39,206 bases of DNA. Origin: a virus. How positions within the stretch are numbered: the stretch's first letter is position 1; each line of letters starts with the position of its first letter. A model generated the notes under the pieces. That model had not been told where the DNA came from. It worked only from the letters and a program-made list of their open reading frames with translations, and made no database searches. A program made the translations under genes and the position numbers. The stretch covers positions 1 to 39,206 of the IMG/VR virus record IMGVR_UViG_3300042991_000510. The stretch is one strand, 5' to 3'. Below are positions 14,417 through 22,383 of the stretch, in pieces.

Positions 14417-15406
14417 ATAAGTATTTTGGTCTTGCTGACGGGATTCGTATAGGTCTTCTACTTTCTTGACCCCATAAGTTTCTTTGACGTAGGAAATCAT
14501 ATGCTTCAAATCATTTCTACGCCACACTATGATATCCTTCCCTTGTTCCCTAGCCGCTTTCACTTTAACCTCCACCTCATTTTGCCAATATCCTTTTACT
14601 TCGTGCAACACCTTTCGTATTTCAAAATCTGGATGGTAATTGTGACACTCCCCATCTTCTCCGAAGTATGGAATTGGCTTTGGCTTCACTACGGCTTCAT
14701 TGTGATCTAAATGATAGATGAGCCAAGCCAGTTCCCAACTGCTCTGGCAGAAAAATCCCTTATACCAACCCGAGCGATAATTCTTGGTGCTTCCCTCTCT
14801 AAAACCTCCTACTCTGCCCTTCATTCCTACCTTTCGGCAGTGATCGCTACAATACTTGACGTGTAGATTTCTCCCTTGAAAAGACGCCCCACATAAAGAG
14901 CAGAGGCAAGGGTACACATAGTTGGACTTGGGTTTCTTGCAGTCTTTGCAGAGAGCAGTAGCATTTCGCCCTCGTTTTTTCTGCTGGAACTTGCGTCTGC
15001 ACTTCTTGCAGTGAACTACCTTCTCTCCTTTTAGCTTTTCAGAAGTGCCTGCGACGGAATGAGCACACTCCGGAGAACAAAATCTTCCCCAGCCGTATTC
15101 TCCAGAGTGCTCTTTCTTGCACCATTCGCACACGCCCGTGAAGTTGGCATGTATGCACTTTTTCTTTTTTGAGACCTCATTGTCTCGGTCTCTTTTTCTT
15201 CTAGAGTCTCGTCTACACGCCTCAGAACATCTCTTGTCTCCCAGTAGTCCGATGAAAGGGGTACCGCAGATATCGCAAGAATGTGGGTAGGTCCTTTCGT
15301 AAATTGGATTTCTCTTCCGATGCTTCGTGATCCACCTATTCCGGCAAGACAAAGAACAAAATCTTGCGTTACTGGTGGGGGTAAAACAATACTCGCAAGA
15401 AGCCAT
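14402..15406 (-). CDS. homing endonuclease, zinc-finger array plus PD-(D/E)XK nuclease
   Basis: 334 residues. At least four Cys-pair modules (CEYC/CSLSC; CDIC/CSEAC; CEWC/CSPEC; CKKC/CKDC; CSLC/CSDHC) cover residues 4-190. The nuclease follows: E225 in SSWELAW, D260 in YHPDF, E269-V-K271, the E...D...ExK arrangement of PD-(D/E)XK homing enzymes such as the I-Ssp6803 type. ATG at 15406 follows GCAGGAGG. The stop TAA falls at nucleotides 13-15 of the tRNA-like gene at 14307-14416. Likely a mobile free-standing endonuclease that targets tRNA-containing DNA. Confidence 0.78.
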   Translation of the reverse strand: MASCEYCFTPTSNARFCSLSCRNRWITKHRKRNPIYERTYPHSCDICGTPFIGLLGDKRCSEACRRDSRRKRDRDNEVSKKKKCIHANFTGVCEWCKKEHSGEYGWGRFCSPECAHSVAGTSEKLKGEKVVHCKKCRRKFQQKKRGRNATALCKDCKKPKSNYVYPCLCSLCGASFQGRNLHVKYCSDHCRKVGMKGRVGGFREGSTKNYRSGWYKGFFCQSSWELAWLIYHLDHNEAVVKPKPIPYFGEDGECHNYHPDFEIRKVLHEVKGYWQNEVEVKVKAAREQGKDIIVWRRNDLKHMISYVKETYGVKKVEDLYESRQQDQNTYGVVV

Positions 15407-15422
15407 GTTACACCTCCTGCGA

Positions 15423-15431
15423 GTATATTCT
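15423..15431 (-). promoter_or_regulatory. AGAATATAC box
   Basis: Exact AGAATATAC on the minus strand, 17 nt upstream of the 15406 endonuclease ATG; late-promoter-like candidate. Confidence 0.55.
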
Positions 15432-15434
15432 TTT

Positions 15435-15514
15435 TGGCAGGACCGACGGGAGTCGCACCCGCTACTCTTTCCTCCGTGACAGGGAGGTGGCTCCACTACT
15501 TTGCCCTCGGCCCT
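15435..15514 (-). tRNA. tRNA-Asp(GTC)
   Basis: Acceptor AGGGCCG/CGGTCCT, discriminator G and encoded CCA; D-stem GGC/GCC; anticodon arm CCTCC-CTGTCAC-GGAGG; T-loop TGCGACT. Confidence 0.88.
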
Positions 15515-15520
15515 ATATTT

Positions 15521-15598
15521 TGGTCCCGTCAGCGAGACTCGAACTCGCATCCCTCTGGTTGAAGGCCAGATTTCCTATTCCAGTTAGAAGATGACGGG
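15521..15598 (-). tRNA. tRNA-Glu(TTC)
   Basis: Acceptor CCCGTCA/TGACGGG, discriminator A, CCA; anticodon arm TCTGG-CCTTCAA-CCAGA; canonical T-loop TTCGAGT. Confidence 0.87.
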
Positions 15599-15603
15599 AT
15601 TAT

Positions 15604-15692
15604 TGGTACCGTGTATGGGACTCGAACCCATATCGTCCTTTTACAGACCCAGCGTGAGAGGCTGGTGGCTTATCCATTTAACCGAACACGGC
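15604..15692 (-). tRNA. tRNA-Glu(CTC) anticodon in a long-variable-arm body
   Basis: Acceptor GCCGTGT/ACACGGT, discriminator A, CCA; anticodon arm CCAGC-CTCTCAC-GCTGG (T33, A37); T-arm ATGGG-TTCGAGT-CCCAT. The variable region is 17 nt (GTC...GAC stem), where bacterial glutamate tRNAs have about 5. Confidence 0.8.
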
Positions 15693-15699
15693 ATTCGTT

Positions 15700-15939
15700 T
15701 TAGTTGTAATTCTCCTTCACATATTTGGGGAACATCGTATACCCCTTGGTCAGACTCGGCTTCTCCAGAACTGCATCCGCTCTTACTGAGGCACATCGGT
15801 TATACATCGCGCACTCGTCTGAGTCAAAGGGGAACCATTTTCCTTGTGAAATAGACTTGTTTCCACATGCTAAACAACGTCCAAATAGACGTCTGTGGCT
15901 TCGTATTAGGAAGATGAAAATCCTATTTTTAACTATCAT
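15700..15939 (-). CDS. small basic zinc-type protein
   Basis: 79 residues, starting with a basic amphipathic stretch (IFIFLIRSHRRLFGRC) then CLACG and later Cys residues. ATG at 15939 overlaps the HNH gene's TGA and follows AAGGAG; a longer frame from 15975 lacks a site. A 29-codon frame at 16786-16875 repeats its first 25 residues closely, so the HNH gene between them sits next to a duplicated or split copy. Function unknown. Confidence 0.6.
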   Translation of the reverse strand: MIVKNRIFIFLIRSHRRLFGRCLACGNKSISQGKWFPFDSDECAMYNRCASVRADAVLEKPSLTKGYTMFPKYVKENYN

Positions 15940-16715
15940 TTTTCTCTCTCCTTCTTTTCTGCGCTCATCAGCCAATATCTTATTGCCGAGCCGTGGACTC
16001 CGAACTTTCGTCCAACCTTTTCATAACTTTCTTCTATCAACATTCGTTTTATTTCGTGAAGGGGTGGTCTAATAGCCACCACCCTCGTGGTAATCATGTA
16101 GCATGCTCTGCACATCCCTGTCTTACTTTGTTTTGTTATTGCTGACCCACAAGCTGAACAAGTGCATTCCTTGTTCTTTCTTCTTCCCTCGTTCACGTCT
16201 CGTTGCCATTGCGGTTCCTCACTTTGACTTTGTTTGTTTCGTCCTGCCCAAGTGCTTGTCTGAGAATGGCAGTTTGGGCAGAGTAACCGCAAATTATCAA
16301 GCGTGTTGTCGTATCTATCTCCGTTTATGTGGTCTGTTTGTAACGTCAGAGGCATCTCTCTCCAAATTCCCTCGTTTCCACATCCGAAGCATCTATCCGG
16401 TGATTTACCTGTTGAGATCATCCGATGCCTAAGCCATTGTCCGTTTCTGCGGTTTCCTTTCGTGAAAAAATCATCATCTTTTACTCGCCTTGAGGCATTA
16501 GATTTTTCACTTCTGCGGGTAAAATGCTTCGTATCTATATTGAGTAGTGTAAGAGTCGCCTTCAGTGCAGAATAAGTGGACCCACTTCTGGGAGAACCCA
16601 TTTCGTTGGGGTATTTCTCCTTTAAGGTACGTATCGTACTCCCCAAAGAAAAACTCACCTTGACGGCTGCTTCTATTGCTTCTCTAGGTATTAAGTCCAT
16701 TCCTTTCTTCTTCAT
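15936..16715 (-). CDS. HNH homing endonuclease with C-terminal HTH
   Basis: 259 residues. HNH core LQTDHINGDRYDNTLDNLRLLCPNCHSQ (about 123-150), preceded by CFGCG (109-113) and followed by a CSACG...CRACY zinc pair. The C-terminal 40 residues form a helix-turn-helix (SYEKVGRKFGVHGSAIRYWL) for DNA recognition. AGAATATAC stands 17 nt upstream of the ATG, then GCGGAGG. Free-standing phage homing gene. Confidence 0.85.
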   Translation of the reverse strand: MKKKGMDLIPREAIEAAVKVSFSLGSTIRTLKEKYPNEMGSPRSGSTYSALKATLTLLNIDTKHFTRRSEKSNASRRVKDDDFFTKGNRRNGQWLRHRMISTGKSPDRCFGCGNEGIWREMPLTLQTDHINGDRYDNTLDNLRLLCPNCHSQTSTWAGRNKQSQSEEPQWQRDVNEGRRKNKECTCSACGSAITKQSKTGMCRACYMITTRVVAIRPPLHEIKRMLIEESYEKVGRKFGVHGSAIRYWLMSAEKKEREK

Positions 16716-16731
16716 TCTGCACCTCCGCCAT

Positions 16732-16740
16732 GTATATTCT
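16732..16740 (-). promoter_or_regulatory. AGAATATAC box
   Basis: Exact match on the minus strand, 17 nt before the HNH gene ATG at 16715. Confidence 0.55.
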
Positions 16741-16785
16741 TTTCTTGGCAGAGTGATGTATCATTCTAAACGAGGAGTCTGCTAT

Positions 16786-16875
16786 CTATGCCATCCGACC
16801 GCATGCAAGACATTGTCCGCGCATTCTCCGATACATGCGTAACAAAGTAATGAAGACTCGGTTCTTGACTATCAT
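16786..16875 (-). pseudogene. truncated paralogue of the 15700-15939 protein
   Basis: 29 codons from ATG 16875 to TAG 16786. It begins MIVKNR-F---LR--RR--G-CLACG, matching the first 26 residues of the 79-residue protein, then stops. Downstream DNA in another frame keeps a faint likeness. A GGGGG-type site precedes it. Either a decayed duplicate or a very short functional peptide. Confidence 0.5.
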
Positions 16876-16893
16876 GCTACCCCCATAAAGTAA

Positions 16894-16919
16894 GAAGCCC
16901 CCGATTTCTCAGGGGCTTC
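16894..16919 (-). terminator. rho-independent terminator
   Basis: GAAGCCCC...GGGGGCTTC stem with a CTTACTTT tail on the minus strand, between the tiny frames at 16947-17003 and 16786-16875. Confidence 0.65.
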
Positions 16920-16946
16920 GGTTGACCAGACGAATTCGTCCTCGGT

Positions 16947-17003
16947 CTACGCGACTCCCCGTTGCCTGGTATCCTCTTCTTCGTAGAACCTGGACTTAGT
17001 CAT
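16947..17003 (-). CDS. possible 18-residue peptide
   Basis: ATG at 17003 with AGGAG 7 nt upstream, ending at TAG 16947, followed by a terminator. The 100 nt upstream is open in another frame (Cys-containing, ending by ATGA overlap at this start) but has no clear start codon. Both are weak. Confidence 0.25.
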   Translation of the reverse strand: MTKSRFYEEEDTRQRGVA

Positions 17004-17086
17004 TTACTACTCCTCGTGGACGCTGTTTAGTATTGGCACTGCGTCCGAAGCCTTTGCAAGTTTCCTGCTCTGAGCAGAAGACCTTG

Positions 17087-17138
17087 GTATATTCTCCACC
17101 ACGCCCTACATTATAACATAGCGGAAAAAGATAGCGGG
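17087..17138 (-). promoter_or_regulatory. clustered promoter motifs
   Basis: Minus strand: two CCGCTAT boxes (17126-17138, 17111-17123), the second running into TATAAT, then AGAATATAC (17087-17095). Likely start point for the transcript toward 17003 and 16875; lies just past the stop of the 17142 gene. Confidence 0.5.
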
Positions 17139-17141
17139 ATT

Positions 17142-17678
17142 TTAGCGACCGCCGTAGCCGTAATTCGCGCGAAGGTCTTCGTTCCAATAATCCCACTCAT
17201 CCTCAGGGACATCAGGGCTTCCAAAGACATCTTCGTACCAGTACACGCCTTCTTCAGTGAGGGCGTAAGTGATAGTAGCCGGGGCAGAGTATGTACCTAC
17301 CGTCTGTCCCTCACAATGGAGTTCGTATTCGATGTCACCAGTGAACGAGATCTGCATGCCTTCGGTGACCTCGCCTCTAACCCAACCGCCGAAGATCATC
17401 TCCTCAAACTTGCTGTAATTAGTATTGAAGTAGAGATAGACGACACATCCTCTTTCGGTGCCTTCTTCTACATCAGTCATCTCCGAAACATCAACTTCGA
17501 CAGCGACGGGGGTAAGGAGCCTGCCATCGACCTTGTCCATACCGTCCATGTAGCCTTCGGCGTCGAACCATGCGATTGCCGGAGGAGGCGGAAGACTCGC
17601 TAACTCGCTAACCTGTGCTTCCACAGTAGACTCTGCGAAGTCTCCGATCTTGAATCTGATACCTGCGCCACCGCCCAT
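17142..17678 (-). CDS. unknown beta-rich acidic protein
   Basis: 178 residues, acidic, with a poly-proline patch near residue 30, many aromatics and a Tyr/Gly-rich end. No family recognised. ATG follows TAGGAGG; a GAATATAT box lies 20 nt upstream. Confidence 0.62.
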   Translation of the reverse strand: MGGGAGIRFKIGDFAESTVEAQVSELASLPPPPAIAWFDAEGYMDGMDKVDGRLLTPVAVEVDVSEMTDVEEGTERGCVVYLYFNTNYSKFEEMIFGGWVRGEVTEGMQISFTGDIEYELHCEGQTVGTYSAPATITYALTEEGVYWYEDVFGSPDVPEDEWDYWNEDLRANYGYGGR

Positions 17679-17697
17679 GACTTCCTCCTATGCTTTT

Positions 17698-18309
17698 CTA
17701 TATATTCCTCGCCCAGTCGTAAAGACTTTGCATGGGAAGGAGATTTGCAAAAGGGCATTCCTTATTGTAGTGTTTAGCCTTTTCCCCGTACCCTTTTACG
17801 AAGGGTCGATTTTTTACATACGCCTTGGGCTGCCAGCCGCAAAGGAGTATAGTTGCTGTCTCTTTCTCCCTGTCTTCGCTTTGCCGATAGCCGAAGACAT
17901 AGCGATCCATTTTGATACGGATGTCGCGACCCCAATCGTTCCGAGCGTAAACCAATCCGACTTCCACCCTATCTATTTTCGCTTTAACATCTATTTTTTC
18001 TCCACGAATGAAGAAGTCGAAATTATCACCTCGGTCCTTGAACTCATCATCGAACTTGCGTCCAAAGACTTTGGCGAACGCCATTTCACCGAGACAGCCT
18101 ATTCTTGTCACTCGACGCGGATCATCTTCGGTATTACCTATTCCACCGCCGTAGTTTCCGGTTTTGTTGTCGCACCACCTCTCCGTAGTATTACAGATGC
18201 GCCATTCCTCGCCAGAGATAACGACTCGGAAACACTCTTTTACTACGGGGTCAAAGCCCCAAAAAGTCTCAAGCACTATCTCTGGTGCTACCACTATCGG
18301 TTGGTACAT
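17698..18309 (-). CDS. PD-(D/E)XK nuclease-like protein
   Basis: 203 residues. CLGEMAFAKVFG (about 72-83), then GDNFDFFIRGEKIDVKAK (about 93-110) give the E...D...(I)DVK pattern of restriction-endonuclease-fold nucleases; E74, D96-D98 and DVK (107-109) are the probable catalytic residues. Sits directly after the Dam-like methylase gene (1-nt gap), so a modification-linked or DNA-processing nuclease is plausible, but such phage nucleases are diverse. Confidence 0.65.
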   Translation of the reverse strand: MYQPIVVAPEIVLETFWGFDPVVKECFRVVISGEEWRICNTTERWCDNKTGNYGGGIGNTEDDPRRVTRIGCLGEMAFAKVFGRKFDDEFKDRGDNFDFFIRGEKIDVKAKIDRVEVGLVYARNDWGRDIRIKMDRYVFGYRQSEDREKETATILLCGWQPKAYVKNRPFVKGYGEKAKHYNKECPFANLLPMQSLYDWARNI

Positions 18310-18310
18310 T

Positions 18311-19129
18311 TCAATTCCCTTCTATAATGATCTCACGTTTCTTCGTGGAGCCGTTGATGGAGTAGTTCACATCCAGTTTCAGTATGTGTGCCCACTTGTA
18401 CATGTCCCGGATCTCGGGGCAGTCGTCATAGGAAAGGAACCACTTATGAGGGGTTGCCTTCAACGCTTCCATGAGACGGATGTGGTCCTCGTGCTTGAAC
18501 GAGTGCTGGTAGAGTTCTTCACCCTTGACATAGTAGGGCGGATCCAGATACATGACCACGGGCTTGACGGGGACGCTGAGGGCTTTCTCAGAGATGATGT
18601 AGCCGAAGTCGGCATAGGCACAGCACCCACCGACGAGGTAGACCTTGGAGAGGTAGTCATGGTACTTGTCGATCTTCTTGCAGATGTAGTCCGGATTCCA
18701 GCGACAATTGATCTTGTACTGGGACTTTTGCTCTCTCCCGCCCAGGGGTCCACCTGACATCGGCCCAAGTCCGGAATACGAAATCTGGTGAATTGCTAAC
18801 TTCATAAACCCCGTCTCTACAGGGTCTTCGTAGTGGTCTTTTTGAAGTAGCCTCTGCTTGAACTCGTCAAACGCTTTGACCGAAGGCGTAAACTCCATCA
18901 CCCTGCGTTTCAACTCGTCAGGTGAGGACGCCACCGCGTTCCAGAGGCATGCCAAAGTCTCATCGGCGTCGTTGATGCGGATGCGCTCGAACTCTAGGTC
19001 GAGGAGGAAGCTGCCGCCGCCGAAGAATGGCTCTCTATACTCGTATCCCTTCTTCGCGTATCGGTTGAGGATAGGGACGAGGGTGTGCCTGAGTTTGGAC
19101 TTGCCGCCTGGGTATCGAAAGAAGGACAT
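18311..19129 (-). CDS. dam: DNA adenine methylase (Dam / D12 class)
   Basis: 272 residues. FRYPGGKSKL (4-13) and FFGGGSFLLDLE (about 36-47) form the SAM-binding motifs; catalytic DPPYY near residue 196. Matches D12-class N6-adenine methylases, usually recognising GATC-like sites. Start ATG 19129 (MSFFRYPGG) follows TAGGAGAG; a longer frame upstream overlaps the previous gene and is not supported. Probably protects phage DNA from restriction. Confidence 0.88.
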   Translation of the reverse strand: MSFFRYPGGKSKLRHTLVPILNRYAKKGYEYREPFFGGGSFLLDLEFERIRINDADETLACLWNAVASSPDELKRRVMEFTPSVKAFDEFKQRLLQKDHYEDPVETGFMKLAIHQISYSGLGPMSGGPLGGREQKSQYKINCRWNPDYICKKIDKYHDYLSKVYLVGGCCAYADFGYIISEKALSVPVKPVVMYLDPPYYVKGEELYQHSFKHEDHIRLMEALKATPHKWFLSYDDCPEIRDMYKWAHILKLDVNYSINGSTKKREIIIEGN

Positions 19130-19137
19130 ACTCTCTC

Positions 19138-19665
19138 CTACTGCAAGAACACGAACAATTCCGGATAGTTCCAGGTCAACGCGGTGAAGTCCCGGTATAT
19201 CAGGTCTCGCATCTTCCTCCCCACGGTGTAGGAGGTGCAATCTACAAAGACCATGCCCACGTGCTTGCCTTCGCCACGGAGTTGGTCATCCATACTTTGT
19301 TGGGTGGTGAAGCGAAAATGTTTGAGCCTGCTCGTGTCTGGGATGATATCGATGAGGGTGCGGTTAAAGGGGTTAATGAGTCCCGTCATCTTCCGTTGCC
19401 AAGTATAAGAGAAGGTTTTCTTGGGGGACACAAACCACGCCTCGAATGGGGCCGAGGCTTTGTCCATGTAGTAGTTGGCGAGTTTGAGGGCGGAAACTGA
19501 GTGACCGATCTGTCTGCAGCTTCCGCAACTGACGGTACACATCTCCTTGTGCCACGCCAATGGTGACATCATCTTCTGCGCCTCGGCTTTTTCCTGCCGC
19601 CAAGCCAGAGTAACATCGCATAGACTTTTGAGGATTTCGTAAAAAGTATCCTGTACTTCTGCCAT
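19138..19665 (-). CDS. unknown protein
   Basis: 175 residues, helical first half with a CTVSCGSC cluster (about 43-50), then a mixed C-terminal half. No family recognised. AAAGGAG upstream and a CGCTATCTAATAC box 36 nt before the ATG, after a terminator, so it begins the transcript reading into dam. Confidence 0.62.
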   Translation of the reverse strand: MAEVQDTFYEILKSLCDVTLAWRQEKAEAQKMMSPLAWHKEMCTVSCGSCRQIGHSVSALKLANYYMDKASAPFEAWFVSPKKTFSYTWQRKMTGLINPFNRTLIDIIPDTSRLKHFRFTTQQSMDDQLRGEGKHVGMVFVDCTSYTVGRKMRDLIYRDFTALTWNYPELFVFLQ

Positions 19666-19700
19666 AGGAACGACTCCTTTCGGGCCTTACGGAGCCCATG

Positions 19701-19712
19701 TATTAGATAGCG
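19701..19712 (-). promoter_or_regulatory. CGCTAT-type promoter candidate
   Basis: Minus-strand CGCTATCTAATA, between the terminator and the 19665 gene. Confidence 0.55.
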
Positions 19713-19736
19713 AAATCCGGACATGCAGCGGACGTG

Positions 19737-19779
19737 AAAAGACCAGTAAGCCTCCATAATTCCGACTTACTGGTCTTCT
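19737..19779 (-). terminator. rho-independent terminator of the HNH gene
   Basis: 12-bp stem AAGACCAGTAAG/CTTACTGGTCTT, 15-nt loop, then TTTTC on the minus strand. Confidence 0.78.
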
Positions 19780-19783
19780 TCGG

Positions 19784-20533
19784 TCACGCCTCGGACATAT
19801 CAGTCCTTACCTTTTTTCCTTTCGATAAGTTCTGTCTCCACCACATTGGTTGAAGATTGGTGTAGTGGAAACACTTCTTTTGCTGCTCTGGATCCGTTAG
19901 ATCGAAGGCCGCACACGGGATAACGTGGTCAACGTGCCAACCTCTCATTTCCCAATTCTCCCAGTTCATGCCAGGTTGAAACAAACTTTCTAGGTGTTGG
20001 CGAAGGAAGCCTATCTTACATCCACATAGTTCTTCTATTGATAGCTTTCCGGACCTAAGTCTCGTCGTATTGAAAGTTCGTAATGCTATTCGCAATCGAC
20101 ATCTCACGTTTTGAGCAATACGAAACGTAAGGTTAGCTTTGTAATGTTGCCGAGCCCAGGCTTTTACTCTATCCGGATTAGCTTTCTTCCATTCCTTCAC
20201 ATAGGCGCGTATCTTTTCGGAGTTGTTTTGGTACTTTCTTTTATCAGATTCCTTCGCTTTTTCTGGATGTTCTTTTCGCCATCGTTTTGCGTTGGCATTT
20301 CGTTTCGTCTTGTCTCTATGCCTGTCATATTCCAATAGTTTTTCCAAGTTGTCTTTTCTGTACTGTCTGCAATAAGACCGACTTTCTTCTGCGTGTTCTG
20401 CGTAGTACCTTCTCATCTGTACAATACGATCATCACGATGCTCATGATAATACGCACGAGCATCTTGTTTCATCTTTTCCTTGTGTCGTCCATAGTACTG
20501 CCTGTTATAGGTTTTCCTTTGTTCTGGCGTCAT
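19784..20533 (-). CDS. HNH homing endonuclease
   Basis: 249 residues. The N-terminal 140 are a highly basic repetitive helical region (KxxARAYYHEH, RRYYAEH, RxYCRQY...), probably DNA-tracking. HNH core GWHVDHVIPCAAFDL...CFHYTNLQPMWWRQNLSKGKK (about 198-242) is the common phage type with the conserved NLQP-W-NL-K. AGAATATAC lies 17 nt upstream, then CGGAGG. A terminator follows directly. Confidence 0.85.
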   Translation of the reverse strand: MTPEQRKTYNRQYYGRHKEKMKQDARAYYHEHRDDRIVQMRRYYAEHAEESRSYCRQYRKDNLEKLLEYDRHRDKTKRNANAKRWRKEHPEKAKESDKRKYQNNSEKIRAYVKEWKKANPDRVKAWARQHYKANLTFRIAQNVRCRLRIALRTFNTTRLRSGKLSIEELCGCKIGFLRQHLESLFQPGMNWENWEMRGWHVDHVIPCAAFDLTDPEQQKKCFHYTNLQPMWWRQNLSKGKKVRTDMSEA

Positions 20534-20549
20534 GGTCGTACCTCCGAAA

Positions 20550-20558
20550 GTATATTCT
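20550..20558 (-). promoter_or_regulatory. AGAATATAC box
   Basis: Exact match on the minus strand, 17 nt before the HNH ATG at 20533; it overlaps the last codons of the RNA ligase gene. Confidence 0.55.
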
Positions 20559-22086
20559 ACTCGTCAGAGGTAAGGTATCCCTGACCAACGACCTTGAGTG
20601 TCAGGCGTCCTAGTTTGGGATGAGTGGATTCCCTCACCGGCTTCACTACGCATCCTTCTCGGATGTGCTTGCCACCGAGAGTGGTCTTGCCCTCTGCGAG
20701 TGCGAGGGCCTTGTCCTTGTCCCAGGGTCCTCGATAGAGTTCAGGAACCCATTCCAGACCCAGGCTGAGAACCGCTGGCTTAGCGAAGTCGTAGTCGAGG
20801 TACTGGTCTTTGTTCTTCACATCGAAGAACCGGACCTTCAAAGGCTCAGTGGCAGTGCTGTCGTAAGGATACCCCTTCTGCACGATACCATAGATCTCAC
20901 CGTAGAAGACGTAGTTGGAGAACTTCGCCAGCTTCGCCTCAAGGTCGAGGCTTCTGGCGAGGACGGAGAAGTTGTCGTTGCCAATGGCGAGGCTGTCGAA
21001 GACACCCTGCCCAAAGACGAATTTCAACAGCCTCCGATAGAACGAAGCCTGACTGAGGTTGACGAGGAACTTGTGGAACTGGTTCGCGTTCATTCGCTTC
21101 CACTGGTGGTGGGAACCGACGTGGAGTCTCTTGCCGTCGTGTACCGCACGGAAGTTGGAATTATGAACTAACACGCCATTTGCATAGAAGTTATGGTTGT
21201 GGGCAACTTCCACGTCGTACCTATCAGAGGGCGCTGCTATTTGTTTGATAGAGACTATCTTCATCGTCATCTCCTTACCAGTTCGTACTGGCTCTCCTAC
21301 TACGAGAGACGAAGTGACCACGTAATCCCCAATATTGGGGAGAAAGACCAAGTGATTTCCTGTTACGCGAAGGGGAAGGGTCGTTCCGTCTTCCAAGAGT
21401 ATTTCATACCACTTGAACTCTCCTGTTGACATTCGAGACCAACCTGTTACCACCTCGAAGGAGTCTTCGTTGGTGAAGATGTCGGCGGAAAGGACGGAAC
21501 AAGGGAGATTTTTGTCCACAATCTCGGAAATAGGGAGAGGTCCGTACTCTTTCGTTTGTAAAACGGTATCGCCTGAAACGCAGCCGTGGATCTTCTCCGT
21601 GATCACGACCTCCTGCTTGATCTCGTCGAAGGCAGTGTGATGCCTGCGGAAGTTCTGGATGTCCGTGTACTCAGTAGCGGCAACGCCATTGATGAGAGGC
21701 GTCCTCTCGGCTTTACCTGAGACCTGAGCGGCACTGACTGCGGGTTCGTAGTGCTCGATCTTGAGTTCGTCACTGACATCATCCCCGACCTTCCATCCCT
21801 TCCTTGCTGGGATGAGAAGACCCTGGCTTTTGACTCCTCTAAACGCTGCGCCACGGACTCTATATTTCCCGTCTGGCTTGGCTTTGGGCAGCAGGAAAGA
21901 AAATTCAGGCACAGAGACATCCACTAAGGAATCTGGTAACACGTAAGCTGCCAAATCTCCCGCCTCGAATTGTCCTTTAGCGACTACGCAAGTATATCCC
22001 CAGACAACTGCAATTTCGAGTTTATCTGCATTATCATGGGGAAGGATCTCATCAAGACGAATTACCTCAATTTTATGGTCGCTCAT
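20557..22086 (-). CDS. RNA ligase, Rnl5/DraRnl type, interrupted by a mini-intein
   Basis: 509 residues before splicing, 368 after. Residues 1-130 resemble the N-terminal OB domain of Deinococcus-type RNA ligase. Motif I is split: EKIHG (164-168) then, after the intein, SN (310-311); K165 is the adenylated lysine. Later ligase motifs include YGEIYG and EGCVVKP. The enzyme seals 3'-OH/5'-phosphate RNA nicks. Starts with CAGGAG before the ATG. It lies four genes from RtcB and beside a tRNA, supporting an RNA-repair role. Without splicing the ligase should be inactive. Confidence 0.88.
   Translation of the reverse strand: MSDHKIEVIRLDEILPHDNADKLEIAVVWGYTCVVAKGQFEAGDLAAYVLPDSLVDVSVPEFSFLLPKAKPDGKYRVRGAAFRGVKSQGLLIPARKGWKVGDDVSDELKIEHYEPAVSAAQVSGKAERTPLINGVAATEYTDIQNFRRHHTAFDEIKQEVVITEKIHGCVSGDTVLQTKEYGPLPISEIVDKNLPCSVLSADIFTNEDSFEVVTGWSRMSTGEFKWYEILLEDGTTLPLRVTGNHLVFLPNIGDYVVTSSLVVGEPVRTGKEMTMKIVSIKQIAAPSDRYDVEVAHNHNFYANGVLVHNSNFRAVHDGKRLHVGSHHQWKRMNANQFHKFLVNLSQASFYRRLLKFVFGQGVFDSLAIGNDNFSVLARSLDLEAKLAKFSNYVFYGEIYGIVQKGYPYDSTATEPLKVRFFDVKNKDQYLDYDFAKPAVLSLGLEWVPELYRGPWDKDKALALAEGKTTLGGKHIREGCVVKPVRESTHPKLGRLTLKVVGQGYLTSDE
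21160..21582 (-). other. mini-intein (141 residues) inside RNA ligase motif I
   Basis: Begins with Cys (CVSGDTVL, block A), has the block-B TGNH, block F YDVEVAHNHNFYANG and ends VLVHN before extein Ser. All splicing residues (Cys1, TxxH, penultimate His, final Asn, +1 Ser) are present. No homing endonuclease domain fits in 141 residues, so it is a minimal, immobile Hint module. Confidence 0.93.
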
Positions 22087-22279
22087 CGTTTTTCTCCTGT
22101 GGAAATTCTCGGACTGTCATCCATTCGCTCCACTCCCCGCCACTTCCGCCCTGCGGTCTGAGGACTCGGTACTGAAGCGTCTTCTCCGTATAGTGATCTG
22201 GGCCGTACGCGTGAACCTTGACCATCTCCCGTGTTATGTATCGGAACTCTATAGACTCATCCAAGTTGTGCTGGTACAT
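22073..22279 (-). CDS. small protein, unknown
   Basis: 68 residues, beta-rich (EFRYITREMVKVHAYG...LQYRVL), ending inside the RNA ligase start. ATG follows TAGGAGG. No family recognised. Confidence 0.6.
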   Translation of the reverse strand: MYQHNLDESIEFRYITREMVKVHAYGPDHYTEKTLQYRVLRPQGGSGGEWSEWMTVREFPQEKNDERP

Positions 22280-22299
22280 GACAACCTCCTAAAAGAAAA

Positions 22300-22375
22300 T
22301 GGTGGACAGGGTGGGATCCGAACCCACGTTGTCGGCCTTAGGAGGACCACTTCCTCGCCGCTAGAAGACCTGTCC
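22300..22375 (-). tRNA. tRNA-Arg(CCT)
   Basis: Acceptor GGACAGG/CCTGTCC, A discriminator, CCA; anticodon arm TGGTC-CTCCTAA-GGCCG; T-loop TTCGGAT. Lies between the radical SAM gene and the RNA ligase operon. Confidence 0.9.
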
Positions 22376-22383
22376 ACATTGAG

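Noticed and set aside
20620-21171. 183-codon plus-strand frame opposite RNA ligase
   Set aside because: Antisense to conserved ligase and intein sequence; no start signal.
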